From Stentor coeruleus (lineage: Eukaryota; Ciliophora; Heterotrichea; Heterotrichida; Stentoridae), in the NCBI GenBank assembly GCA_001970955.1, contig MPUH01001076.1, forward strand, positions 1-24,638: 24,638 nucleotides of DNA, written 5' to 3'. Below the pieces are notes generated by a model. It ran no database searches. It saw nothing but the letters and a program-made list of their open reading frames with translations, and was not told the DNA's origin. Made by a program: the position numbers and the translations under genes. Positions 9,845-18,566 of the stretch are shown in pieces (position 1 is the stretch's first letter; each line of letters opens with the position of its first letter).

Positions 9845-10622
9845 TTTATAAGAAAACGGACATTAAAACATTAGAGAAAGGAATTTATTTAGATTTTAGA
9901 TAATTATGCTATTTAAATAAAGTGAAAATTTTAGTTTTTTTGGGTTGAAAAAATTGTAGAAATTATTTAGTTTTTTTTAAGATGATAAGTTGAGATTATT
10001 GCAAGATTGGTATAGGTATTTGAAGAAAAATTATATGATATGGTTTGATTATAAATATAATTTTATAAAATGCAAATAGTGGTAATAAAAGTATGTTATT
10101 TTTTAAATATATAAAGTCTTTGATAGAAATCTTTTATGATTTTAAAACTAAAATGGATTTTTTTTGGCTTTGGGTATTTAAAGGTAGCTCTAATAAATCA
10201 GACAGAATTTTAAGGATTGTACCTTTAAAACTGTGTGATAAAATATATAAAATTAGAATTTTTAGCATAGAATAATTCTAAGTTGTCTTAAAAATTAAAA
10301 AGTGAAGTTAAAACAACTTTTCGTGGTTAGTTATATAGGGTTGCAAGGTATTCTAGATATAAATACAGTTAATGATAAGAGATATTAAAAATTTCCAACT
10401 AAGACTTAATTAAGATTGTATTGGATAAAATAGAAATAACCTTTAAAAAAAATCTTTATATATATATTTTATAAATTCATGCATATATAGTTTTATCGAT
10501 TATAGGCTATAGATTATTTATAATATTTACTTTTTTCACAACTAAAGTTCAATTTTGTTAGCTGAAATGAAATAAAAGGAAAAAATGTTAAAAGTTTCAG
10601 TATAAATAAGAACAAGCATACT
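9845..10622. other. Intergenic, about 0.8 kb
   Basis: AT-rich spacer between the secreted-protein gene and the ncRNA candidate. A 60-codon frame at 10093-10275 has a biased, feature-free translation and is not called. No repeat or RNA signal is seen apart from the TATA-like element at the end. Confidence 0.4.
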
Positions 10623-10627
10623 TATAT
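10623..10627 (+). promoter_or_regulatory. TATA-like box of the ncRNA candidate
   Basis: TATAT lies 26 to 30 nt before the proposed RNA 5' end (10653). This is the spacing of the TATA box in external (U6-type) Pol III promoters. The window is so AT-rich that TATA strings are common, so the support comes from spacing plus the downstream T run rather than from the motif alone. Confidence 0.35.
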
Positions 10628-10792
10628 GATTAAAAAAGTTGAGGATTTTATAGGAAGAAGAACCAGCAGGAACTAATTGGATGTGATTTTGAAGGCTACA
10701 GGAAGAGTCTACACTGATAGCCTGTACTTGAGAATGAGCAAGGACTTACTCCAACAGCCTACCTTTCATTGCCAGGGTCTTATGCATCCCAA

Positions 10793-10831
10793 GGCGGGAA
10801 GCTGCATTTATGAGTGGTCATTTCTCCCGCC
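10793..10831 (+). other. Strong hairpin inside the ncRNA candidate
   Basis: GGCGGGA at 10793-10799 is perfectly complementary to TCCCGCC at 10825-10831. Between them ATGA/TCAT can form an inner stem with a GTGG loop. In this AT-rich window such a GC-rich stem is unusual. It could be an internal arm (P12-like) if the RNA is RNase P. Confidence 0.6.
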
Positions 10832-11057
10832 ACTCTCTCAACGCTGAGTAATTGGCATGAACTCATTCTTTGTTCAAATATTCCACAGCCTTATCGGCAC
10901 TCTCATGATTCTTAGGCGCTTACTCTTGCTTCTGTCTTTCGAAGCATCCGCCAAGGTTTGGATACGTCGAGATGCTGATTAAGGCTCGTAAAAATATTTA
11001 TCCAAAAGATTATTGAGCTCTTAACTAAGGTAGGCTTAAATTCTCTCCGGAAACTTC

Positions 11058-11064
11058 TTTTTTT
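11058..11064 (+). terminator. Pol III-type T-run terminator
   Basis: Seven consecutive T on the + strand directly follow the proposed closing helix of the ncRNA candidate. T runs are common in this window, so the position at the edge of the GC island is the main support. Confidence 0.35.
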
Positions 11065-11790
11065 GGGTTGGTTTTATCAAGGCACCATCTCCTAAATAAT
11101 TAAAGATATATCTTTGTAGGAAGAAATTAGTGAAAATAAGAAAAAAATAAAGTTGTGTATTTTAGTTAATATAAGTATTAAAATATACTTTTTATAGGAA
11201 TTTAGAGATATTTTTTATGCTAGGTTATCGTGCTAGAAAATATTTTTTTAAGATACTTTTAATAATAATAAAGTGTTTATATGTAGAGAATTTATATAAA
11301 TAGTCTTGAAAATATTTGTAGTTGATGATTCAGTACTGTTTAAAAACATTAAATGGTTATAAAAAAATATTGTTATGCTATGTTTATAGCAAATTATTTT
11401 TATTAGATGCAAAATGATGAAAAATACAAATATAGGCACATAGGTGATTATGCTTTAAGACCTGATCTTAGGGTTTAATCTCCTTTATTAATAATATTTC
11501 CATTTACATATTTTATACAGTAAAGGTCTCACTTACTTCACTCAATTTAACATTGAAAAAACCAATAATTTTTTCTGTTTGTGAAAATATTCTTATAAGT
11601 GAAAATTAAAAAAAAAACTTAACTAATTCAAGCTTTAAACCAAATAACTGAATATCATGAAATAGTTTATCATAAAGAAGTATTTTTAGAAAGTAAATAA
11701 TATTAGTAAAATGCTAAATAATGTATATTAAAAATTGTTTATTTGACTCAAATCTACCCTTAATGCTTTATATAGTAACAGACTACTTTT
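11065..11790. other. Intergenic, 0.73 kb
   Basis: AT-rich, with no supported gene. The minus-strand frame at 11248-11439 is I/N/T/F-rich with no feature and is not called. It ends at the stop of the decayed coiled-coil gene. Confidence 0.4.
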
Positions 11791-12745
11791 TTAGGTACAG
11801 ACAGTTTCTGCTAGTTTTTTTCTAAGATCAGCATTTTCTATTTCTAAAGCTTGAAGTTGTTGAAAAACACTGCTTTCTTTGTATTTCATCACTTGTTTCA
11901 TATTGATTTTATCGAATTCTTTAGTGATTTTGCTAAGAATTTTCTCTTTGGATTAAACTTTTAATTTTTGCCTCTGTTTCGATTCTTCCTGATATTTCTA
12001 CGTTTTGTTATCGAAGTCTATAGATTTCATCCAGGAGTTTTGCCTGGTTTTCTTTGAGAGACATGCTTTTTATCTGAGAATATGATTTTTTTTTTTATTT
12101 CATCAATAAGCTATATAGCTAATTGGTATTGAACCTGAAAATTAGGTGGTTCTCGGAAATCTACATTTGGAGGTCTAGTTTTAACATTCTCAATTTCATT
12201 TTTCAGTTCTCAATCACTAGGATTCTAGATTTTATTATATTTTTTTGATTGAGCGAATAGCCATTTATCATGTTATCCATATACTCTTTACCAAAAATTG
12301 TTTCATTGTAAAGTTTTGAAAAATCAGATCTTCAACTGACTCAATATCCATTCCATGATCATTCAATTTTACTCCCACTTTTCAATTTATAATTCTTTTC
12401 TATTAAAATATACACTTATTTCATACAATATTTGTTAATATTTTTCAATGAATCCTTTTCGATTTTCAAATCATTAAGCATTTGTAAAAAATAATCATTC
12501 ATGCTTTGAGATAAATGTGTTCTAAAAGCATTAGAAAGTTCATTATAACTTTCTAATAATTTCTTATACTCGTTTCGCTGTTTAAAAATTTTTCTTCTAA
12601 GGGTTATCATGTTTTCAGAATACTCAGCTTAAGAGTTAGGTAAAAATACAGACTCATGGTACTCTTCTTATCTAGACTCTGGATTGAATCCAATTTCTAG
12701 CATAAGCTTTTCTTGTTCATTTAGAACTTGATCGCTTAAGTCCAT
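11791..12745 (-). pseudogene. Decayed coiled-coil gene
   Basis: Reading on the minus strand from ATG at 12743-12745 (MDLSDQVLNEQEKLMLEIGF...) gives a charged, helix-forming protein of about 310 aa once frames are stitched. It ends near LQALEIENADLRKKLAETV with TAA at 11791-11793. Seven in-frame stops interrupt it: TAA at 12668-12670, 12629-12631, 12416-12418 and 12008-12010; TAG at 12225-12227 and 12111-12113; TGA at 12210-12212. At least five single-base frame changes occur, several in A or T runs (near 12380, 12330, 12245, 12072 and 11942). Clear coding blocks survive between lesions, for example NAFRTHLSQSMNDYFLQML, FGKEYMDNMINGYSLNQ and LLDEIYRLR. Most in-frame stops fit former Gln codons (CAA/CAG to TAA/TAG). 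It starts 14 nt after the stop of the intact coiled-coil gene upstream, so it may be the dead 3' half of that gene or a separate dead gene. Function is unknown. Confidence 0.7.
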
Positions 12746-12759
12746 TTTATATCCCAATA

Positions 12760-13650
12760 TTAATTATTTGACTTTCTACTCAAGCCTAACTGCTTCTCAG
12801 AAAACCTTTTAAATTGCCCATGTGGTAAAATATCAGTACTTTTGGGCTCGTTTGAATCTTTTTTTATATGTAAACTTTTATGACTTTCTAAATCAAGTTC
12901 CCCTACAGAGTTTCTTTTTGTATGAAAGTATTCTTTTAAACTTTCAGATCTTTCTAAGAGTTTTCGGCTTGTGCTTAACTCATGATTTTTTTTAAATGTT
13001 TGAGATCTGAAATAAGGGGTTTTTTTTGCTGGGGTCATTTTGTTTATTTTTAGAAGCTCTTTTTTAATTGAATCAAACTCCCTAGTTTTTTCTTCCAACA
13101 AGGTTTTAAGCTTAATGTTTTCATATTCGATTTTCCTTAGCGCCTTGTCTTTTTTTTCTCCCGCCTCAAGCAAAGACCTGATTTTCTCTTCCATTTCCTT
13201 ACGGATTTTGTCTATTTCTGAACTTTTTGGATTTTTCTTCCTATTACACTTTTCATCTAGTTCTTCTATTAAAACATTATCTTTGAGTTCTGATATTTCT
13301 AGTTGTTTTATAAAATTTTGATAGTTTTCAATATCTGATTCAAGTTTGAGTTCATTTTTCTTGTGGTTTTTTATTTCAGAATCGAGCTTTTGGTTCAGAG
13401 CTTCAAACTGAGAATTTCTTAAAACTAATTCTGCTTTTTTGGTGTTTTTGCGTTGTTTTTTGAATTTTAGCAAGTCCATAATTAGAGTCTTGAAGTTTTC
13501 TTTTAATTCAAATGAACTGAGATGGTCAATGCTATTAGAATCGTCAACTAGAAAATTTTCATCATCTAAGCTTGTGTTGGTCATATAAGCATATGTAAAA
13601 AGTTCTTGAATAGCTTTTTCGAGGTTTTTAGGATCAATCTCAATTTCCAT
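12760..13650 (-). CDS. Coiled-coil protein, function unknown
   Basis: A 296-aa protein, not recognised. Residues 1-60 are moderately hydrophobic and acidic (MEIEIDPKNLEKAIQELFTY). Residues about 60-205 are a near-continuous K/E/L-rich coiled coil, with stretches such as NQKLDSEIKNHKKNELKLES and EEKTREFDSIKKELLKIN. Residues about 205-296 are basic and S/T/K-rich (TPAKKTPYFRSQTFKKN, SRKLLERSESLKEY), resembling a phosphorylated, disordered tail. It is intact and uses no unusual codon. It stops at TAA 14 nt before the start of the decayed coiled-coil gene on the same strand. If the two were once one gene, this protein is a truncated but still open N-terminal half. Cytoskeletal scaffolding is a guess based only on composition. 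Confidence 0.65.
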   Translation of the reverse strand: MEIEIDPKNLEKAIQELFTYAYMTNTSLDDENFLVDDSNSIDHLSSFELKENFKTLIMDLLKFKKQRKNTKKAELVLRNSQFEALNQKLDSEIKNHKKNELKLESDIENYQNFIKQLEISELKDNVLIEELDEKCNRKKNPKSSEIDKIRKEMEEKIRSLLEAGEKKDKALRKIEYENIKLKTLLEEKTREFDSIKKELLKINKMTPAKKTPYFRSQTFKKNHELSTSRKLLERSESLKEYFHTKRNSVGELDLESHKSLHIKKDSNEPKSTDILPHGQFKRFSEKQLGLSRKSNN

Positions 13651-14938
13651 TGAAATTATATTAAAGGGTATTATTACTTTAATACTTCTTGGTAGAAGGT
13701 GATAAAAGTCAGTCTTTAGCTTTTGAATCCTTTAAGATGAACCAAATCTTTTTACAAGATCCTATGCAATAATAGTTTAATAAAAATATTTGTATCGTTT
13801 TAAATGCATTTAGGAAAACTAATTTTCCTCTTTGTACGATATTTTTGTTAAGAGTTTTTTGAATAATAAAAAGGTGTCTAAATAATCATTTCATTTAAAA
13901 TAACTAAACAAGCAAGTAACAGTTAATATCTTGATAATAATAGATTTTTCTGAAGATTATAGGGGCAAGATAAGCTAATGATTCACAAAAGAACTTAGTT
14001 CTTGCCTTCCAGCATTTTAAAACAAATCAAAGTTGGTAAGTTTTTCATGACACTATTGTCTACAACGAAGTTTTCAAGTTTAAATCTTTGAATGCATGAT
14101 ACTTTTTGATTATATATGAATATTTTCTTAAATTTTACATCAGTGCCTTCTCCTTAAAAAATTAGAATCTTGTATACATCTTTAAAGAATCCACTTGATA
14201 TTATATGCAGAATGGTCTTGTCATTTAAACTTTATATATTGGTATGAGTTATTAAATCATATATAGATTTCTCTGTCTAGTAACTTTTTGGATAAATTTA
14301 TGATTTATAACCTCTTAAAAGCGACGTTTATTTTGTAATTTCTTTATAGAAATTTGAATTCTTGCTTTTTCCCTCAAGGCTCAGCATTTTGGCTAAGATT
14401 TTTTTTTCATCATGAATATTGACTTTTTATCTTGTGTCTAGTTTTATATTATTATAAAAACTTTGATTGTTAAACTTAGATGAGAAATATAAGTAAAGCC
14501 TACACTATGAGATTTTGGATTTTGAGGCATTTGTGTTATCATTTATTGTAGAATTTTGAAGTGTATGATTTTGTGAAATTGATTGATTTGCAAGGTATTT
14601 GATATGATTTTTTATATCATTTGTTTATAAGAAAAAGTTATGTAAAATATATTTTAACAAGAGGAAATATATATAGGATTTATATGATTTTAGGAGAAGA
14701 TAATTGAATATCATAGTTTGGATATTCGAATGCGATAATTAATGATTTATTTAATTTTCTAACCAAAGCTAGAATTGAGCTAACTAACATATTCACAAAC
14801 CTTTTTTTTTTCACTCAACAACAACTCTTCTACATATTATCAATCAAAGTCTCATTTCCTAAAAATTTCCACTTTAGCATCCCAACAAAAAATCATAAAA
14901 ATCCATTTGCCAAACATAAAATCATTAATTATTGAACC
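13651..14938. other. Intergenic, 1.29 kb
   Basis: No supported gene. It contains one inverted repeat at 13964-14006. The 14760-14938 part is C/A-rich on the + strand (G/T-rich 3' flank on the minus strand of the next gene). The remainder is plain AT-rich DNA. Confidence 0.45.
13964..14006. repeat. Inverted repeat, 7-bp arms
   Basis: GGCAAGA (13964-13970) and TCTTGCC (14000-14006) are perfect complements around a 29-nt loop that itself contains GAAC-TTA-GTTC. It could be a small RNA hairpin, a regulatory site or chance. No known RNA family motif is visible. Confidence 0.3.
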
Positions 14939-15739
14939 TCACTTATTTAACTTAAGAAGTTCTTCTTTCCAAGAATCAGAAAACTCATCGAATTTTCCTA
15001 TAAACTCCTCATGATATCCTTTATCTTGCCCCACAGGAAGTTTCAGCCCGGGGATTGTAAAATTTCTTTTATGCGAAGGAGTTTTTATCGGCACAAACTG
15101 AGGATTTTCAATACTATTCCTAATTAAATTGATTTTTTTCATTGAAATAAGCTTATTTTTCAATCCTTCAACTTTTAAACTATCTCCTTCATCAAAGTAT
15201 TTATTATACTGTTTTTTATACACAATCCTTTTAGAGCAGTCTTTATTAAACACAGCATTTTTGATTTCGTTTTTGCATTCCATATTTTCGATTCGGGTTG
15301 AATCTAGGTTTTTAACATATTTTCTATACTCACGAATTACTTCAGAAATAGTTTTAAGCATATCTGCGTATTCTATGTTGATTTTAAGTAAATTTTCAAT
15401 AAAAACCAATAAAATATTCACCTTTTCTTCTGGGTTTTGAGCTTTTCCCAATTGAAATTTGAGTTTATTGTCCTGAATTTCTGGTTGTATTGTAGGATTA
15501 TTATCTTCAATAGTTTTTAAAGTTAATTCTGATATAGTTCGTTTATGTTTTGGGTGATTTTTTGATATTAGTAGTGTTAGTTTGGATTTTAAAGCAATTT
15601 TTGGGCTTGTATCTTGACTCACTAGATCTGGAATTTCAATTTTACTTGACAAGGCCCGAAAGTTATGCAGTGAGATTGAACTTTTGTGAAGTGGTCTTGG
15701 GTTTTTGTATGGGTTTAGTTGTTTGATCACTTGGGACAT
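14939..15739 (-). CDS. Uncharacterised protein with conserved-looking C-terminal motif
   Basis: A 266-aa protein, not recognised. Start is the first ATG (MSQVIKQLNPYKNPRPL), preceded by CTTATAATTGTAT, the recurring TATA-like element. The N-terminal third is basic and S/T-rich with little structure. Residues about 95-190 look helical (EKVNILLVFIENLLKINIEY, MLKTISEVIREYRKYVKNL). The end reads GYHEEFIGKFDEFSDSWKEE, an aromatic/acidic helix that looks like a protein-interaction motif. The gene stops at TGA 14939-14941. If TGA were Trp, the frame would run another 33 sense codons to TAA at 14837-14839, but that extension looks like G/T-rich 3' flank (FMFGKWIFMIFCW). It lies on the same strand as its neighbours but is separated by about 1 kb on each side. 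Confidence 0.65.
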   Translation of the reverse strand: MSQVIKQLNPYKNPRPLHKSSISLHNFRALSSKIEIPDLVSQDTSPKIALKSKLTLLISKNHPKHKRTISELTLKTIEDNNPTIQPEIQDNKLKFQLGKAQNPEEKVNILLVFIENLLKINIEYADMLKTISEVIREYRKYVKNLDSTRIENMECKNEIKNAVFNKDCSKRIVYKKQYNKYFDEGDSLKVEGLKNKLISMKKINLIRNSIENPQFVPIKTPSHKRNFTIPGLKLPVGQDKGYHEEFIGKFDEFSDSWKEELLKLNK

Positions 15740-16727
15740 ATACAATTATAAGCTTGTTAGATTATTATCCACAGAAAAATTAAAAAAAATTAAGGGAGAA
15801 AGGAAGCTGTGGAGGAAGAAAGATCCTTTTTAGAATATGAAGTTTTTTGAGGGTATAAGTACTGGAGTTCATAAAAAGTTCATAAAAAATATGCACTGAA
15901 GAGACTTATTCCTTTATACTTAGCTATACATTTTATAATAAATATAAATGCAATCTTTTGGTTAAAATTAGAAAGAGTTGTTATCGTCAGTTAGAAAATT
16001 TTTAAAATACTTATTAGTATGCTTATGAAAACAACACCCAAAAATATAAATAAAAATTGGAAATATGTTAGAATTGCTTCATAGTTTGATATATAAAAGA
16101 ACCGAACTTATAATTAGATGTAATTTGGATTAGCAAATTATTATTTTATATTGAAGTCACATTATTATTTCTTCTTATTTAGATCTATTATACTTATATT
16201 TTGAAATATGCTGATTATTCATAAGCTTATTATTTAGAATTAAATATCGAAATTTAAATCATATACCTCAAAAGTATTCACAGTCTAGAAATTCAAACCC
16301 TAAATCATATAAGTTTATTCTTTATTAATTTAATAGCTTGTAAATTGCTGAAGGTATTGTTTAACCAAACATGCATTTAAATCATGAGTTATTTTTTGAA
16401 TAGCATTTATTAAAAAGTTAAACAAACTTTTATTATAAAAGCATAAAATACTTATCATCGTTTTTATTAATATATTTAACAAAGCCTGATTCTTTTTCTA
16501 TAATAATTTATCTTATCAACCTATATATTATTTAATATCTTATATTTAGTCTTATAATATTTATCATAAATTTGTATATAACAATCATATCTAATTTTCA
16601 TGAATTCTAATACTAAATATCACAATAAAAATCAAGATATCTCAACTTCAAAACTACTATAAACATTTTTTCCTATTAAAAACCACTCTTAAAAGCAAAA
16701 TTTCAATAAAAAAAACATAATTTTACC
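15740..16727. other. Intergenic, 0.99 kb
   Basis: AT-rich, with no supported gene. The end near 15760-15870 is G/A-rich on the + strand (C/T-rich 5' flank of the minus gene). The end near 16600-16727 is C/A-rich on the + strand (G/T-rich 3' flank of the next minus gene). No repeats or RNA gene are seen. Confidence 0.45.
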
Positions 16728-17390
16728 CTAATAAACTAAAGGAAGCTTATCACGGAGCTCATTGAACTTAATCTCAATATTATTAAGGGCAATTCTATAC
16801 TGTAAAAGTTCATCTCTTTGTATTTTCTGATCTAACAGTAGTTTATGTATTAAAAAATTTACTAAACATAAATCCGCACTGATTTCTAAAGTTTCTACAC
16901 TAGCTTCTAAAGAACTGGTAATCGAAACTGAATGTAAACCTCTTCTATGACAAGAACTTTTCATAACATTCCCACTAGTTTTCTTTTTAGCGACTAATAT
17001 TTGTATGCAATTATGAAGTTTAGCAATTTCTTCATTCTTAGCATCTATTTCAGATTTAGCCAATGAAAACTTTTGTGTCAGGCTTTGGAGTTCTTGATTT
17101 TTTTGTTTTATTTCTCCCATTTGTTTAGTAATTTGCTTTGTTTTTGCTTCAAGTTCTTCGTGTAAAGATTCCATAGTTTGTGCATTTGGACTAGGTGGAT
17201 TAGTCACAATAAGGGTTTTTAATAAGAAATTATGTTCTTTATACAACTTGATGTACTTTTTTTTAAGAGCTTCATACTTGGCTTGAGGGTTTTCAAAAGG
17301 GTTTTTAAGTACCAAATCAGGGGATTGCGAGAACGTTTGTGTTGTGTCAAAAGTCTGAAACAAAGCATAAACGGTTTGTTTGTCTACCAT
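16728..17390 (-). CDS. Short coiled-coil protein, function unknown
   Basis: A 220-aa protein, not recognised. An N-terminal segment (MVDKQTVYALFQTFDTTQTF) precedes a charged region. Residues about 35-130 form a coiled coil rich in K, E, Q and L, with heptad-like stretches in ESLHEELEAKTKQITKQMGE and SLAKSEIDAKNEEIAKLHNC, broken by a proline-rich spot (NPPSPNAQ). A basic S/H/R patch (KSSCHRRGLHS) follows, then a second helical segment to the end (LIHKLLLDQKIQRDELLQYR). Start ATG, stop TAG. It begins 90 nt after the DHHC gene ends on the same strand. Each has its own AT-rich leader, so co-transcription is possible but not shown. Confidence 0.65.
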   Translation of the reverse strand: MVDKQTVYALFQTFDTTQTFSQSPDLVLKNPFENPQAKYEALKKKYIKLYKEHNFLLKTLIVTNPPSPNAQTMESLHEELEAKTKQITKQMGEIKQKNQELQSLTQKFSLAKSEIDAKNEEIAKLHNCIQILVAKKKTSGNVMKSSCHRRGLHSVSITSSLEASVETLEISADLCLVNFLIHKLLLDQKIQRDELLQYRIALNNIEIKFNELRDKLPLVY

Positions 17391-17480
17391 AAAAATATTA
17401 TTTTCTTTGCATTCCTAACTTTTTCTATATAAAACTAGTTTTTTTTTTTTATATTTCTAACTTATTATATAACATGAATT

Positions 17481-18566
17481 CTAAACTCTCCACATAGTAA
17501 TTTTCTTATAAGGTCTACAGTAATAAAAACAGTTTTTTATCAAACCCATATCAAAAGGTGAAATTTCAACTGCCCCTAAATAATACACATCTTTCCATCT
17601 TAAAACTTCATAAGTCGTCCAGTTTTTACATGCTAAAATAATATGATATAACCATAAACACGACAAAAGTATACCTAATAAAAACGGCAAAAAAGCTACA
17701 AGAATATATTGAAAATTCTCTTGACACCAAGCATCCCAGTCTTCATAATCCTTTGTATTTGTATAACAAAGATAAAAAGCAACCCAGCATTCTATTGTCT
17801 GGAAAAACAAATACCAAAAAAAAACTAGTTTGTTTTTTTCTCCCACACAATTACCTATAAACGGGCAATGATGATCAAAAGTTGCAACACAAATCCCACA
17901 AATTTTACAATGTCGTGCTCTTAAAGGTTGATCACAAAAACACACAGTACAATAAAGGTATTCGAATTTATCATCATTTCCAATTTTATCTGTGTTTTTG
18001 ATTTTCCCAGTTTCTTCAATATTATTTATCATTTGAGAAATATTTGATGGGTTTGAATCATAATTTTCTTGACTTGCTAAATGATTTTCTTCTTCAGCAG
18101 GGTGTATATTTAATGAGTTACTTATATCATCAGGGATAATATCTAAATTGATACTAACAGAATTACTTGAACTATCATTACAATTGAGTCGTTCAGATAT
18201 ACAAGGAATATTTAGGTTTATAGGGTTAGAAATAAAAGTATCTGGGATTTTAACGTTGAAGTTTTGTGAAGTTGTTCTGTTTATTCCTGATGTTATTGTT
18301 AAGATACTTCCAAGAGAGGATTGTTGTTGATGAAAAGTACTCTCAGCTTTTGTTGTTGGGATTGGTCTATCATCTTTGATTCTTCCAGGGTCACTTTTGG
18401 CGACTAAGATGTAGAGGATGAATGATAGTCCTACTTCGCACCTTTGTAGATGTTACCAGAATACCCAAAAAATCACCTTTTTTGTGTCTTGGAGATTTAC
18501 TATGAGGTAGGTTAAGATGATAATTAGTCCACTGTGTATTGTGGTTACTAATAACTGGATTTTCAT
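17481..18566 (-). CDS. DHHC palmitoyltransferase (two exons)
   Basis: Joining exon 1 (18457-18566) and exon 2 (17481-18441) across a 15-nt intron gives 356 aa. Two N-terminal membrane helices (about residues 4-25 and 32-52, ending ILYILVAKSDPG) carry the DPG motif typical of this family just after TM2. A long N/S-rich cytosolic loop follows. The cysteine-rich domain (about 200-240) contains RARHCKICGICVATFDHHCP, with the catalytic DHHC at about 226-229, and NCVGEKN. Two further membrane helices follow (FFWYLFFQTIECWVAFYLC and YILVAFLPFLLGILLSCLWL), then the TTxE motif TTYE at about 312-315. These enzymes S-acylate cysteines of membrane proteins, usually in Golgi, ER or plasma membrane. All key residues are present, so it should be active. 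ATG at 18564-18566, stop TAG. Confidence 0.88.
18442..18456 (-). other. 15-nt spliceosomal intron in the DHHC gene
   Basis: On the minus strand GTAACATCTACAAAG begins GT and ends AG. Removing it joins ...VIFWVFW to CEVGLSFILYILVAKSDPG in one frame. Without removal, the upstream frame meets TAA inside the intron and the DHHC frame has no ATG. Introns of 15-16 nt are characteristic of heterotrich ciliates. Confidence 0.85.

Larger units (their letters stand above)
10653..11064 (+). ncRNA. Structured ncRNA candidate, RNase P RNA-like
   Basis: A sharply bounded GC island: 47-52% GC in the three lines I counted, against very AT-rich flanks, with no sustained ORF. The ends can pair: GGAAGAAG (10653-10660) with CTTCTTTT (11054-11061), which would close the molecule. 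A TATA-like box sits 30 nt upstream and a seven-T run (11058-11064) ends it, as in Pol III genes. A hairpin at 10793-10831 has the 7-bp stem GGCGGGA/TCCCGCC. Near the 5' end, AGGAAGAGTC resembles RNase P conserved region I (AGGAAAGTC in bacteria). Near the 3' end, ACTAAGGTAGGCTTA resembles region V (ACAGAA...GGCTTA). AGTCTAC (10706-10712) and GTAGGCT (11030-11036) can pair over 7 bp as helix P4 would. Length of about 410 nt suits RNase P RNA. The ACAGA core of region V is not kept (ACTAA), so MRP RNA, SRP RNA, telomerase RNA or a new class remain possible. Confidence 0.5.

Noticed and set aside
10093-10275. 60-codon + strand ORF
   Set aside because: F/K/I-rich, no recognisable motif, AT-driven composition; too little to call a gene.
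10734-10977. Protein-coding reading of the GC island (a + strand frame with one internal stop, and a protein-like minus frame)
   Set aside because: Both strands give equally plausible short stretches with stops at about the rate expected by chance; end pairing and the T run fit an RNA gene better.
11791-12745. TAA/TAG read as Gln (Condylostoma-type code) across the coiled-coil relic
   Set aside because: Gln in intact genes is always CAA or CAG, those genes end at TAA/TAG, and the relic also carries at least five frame changes.
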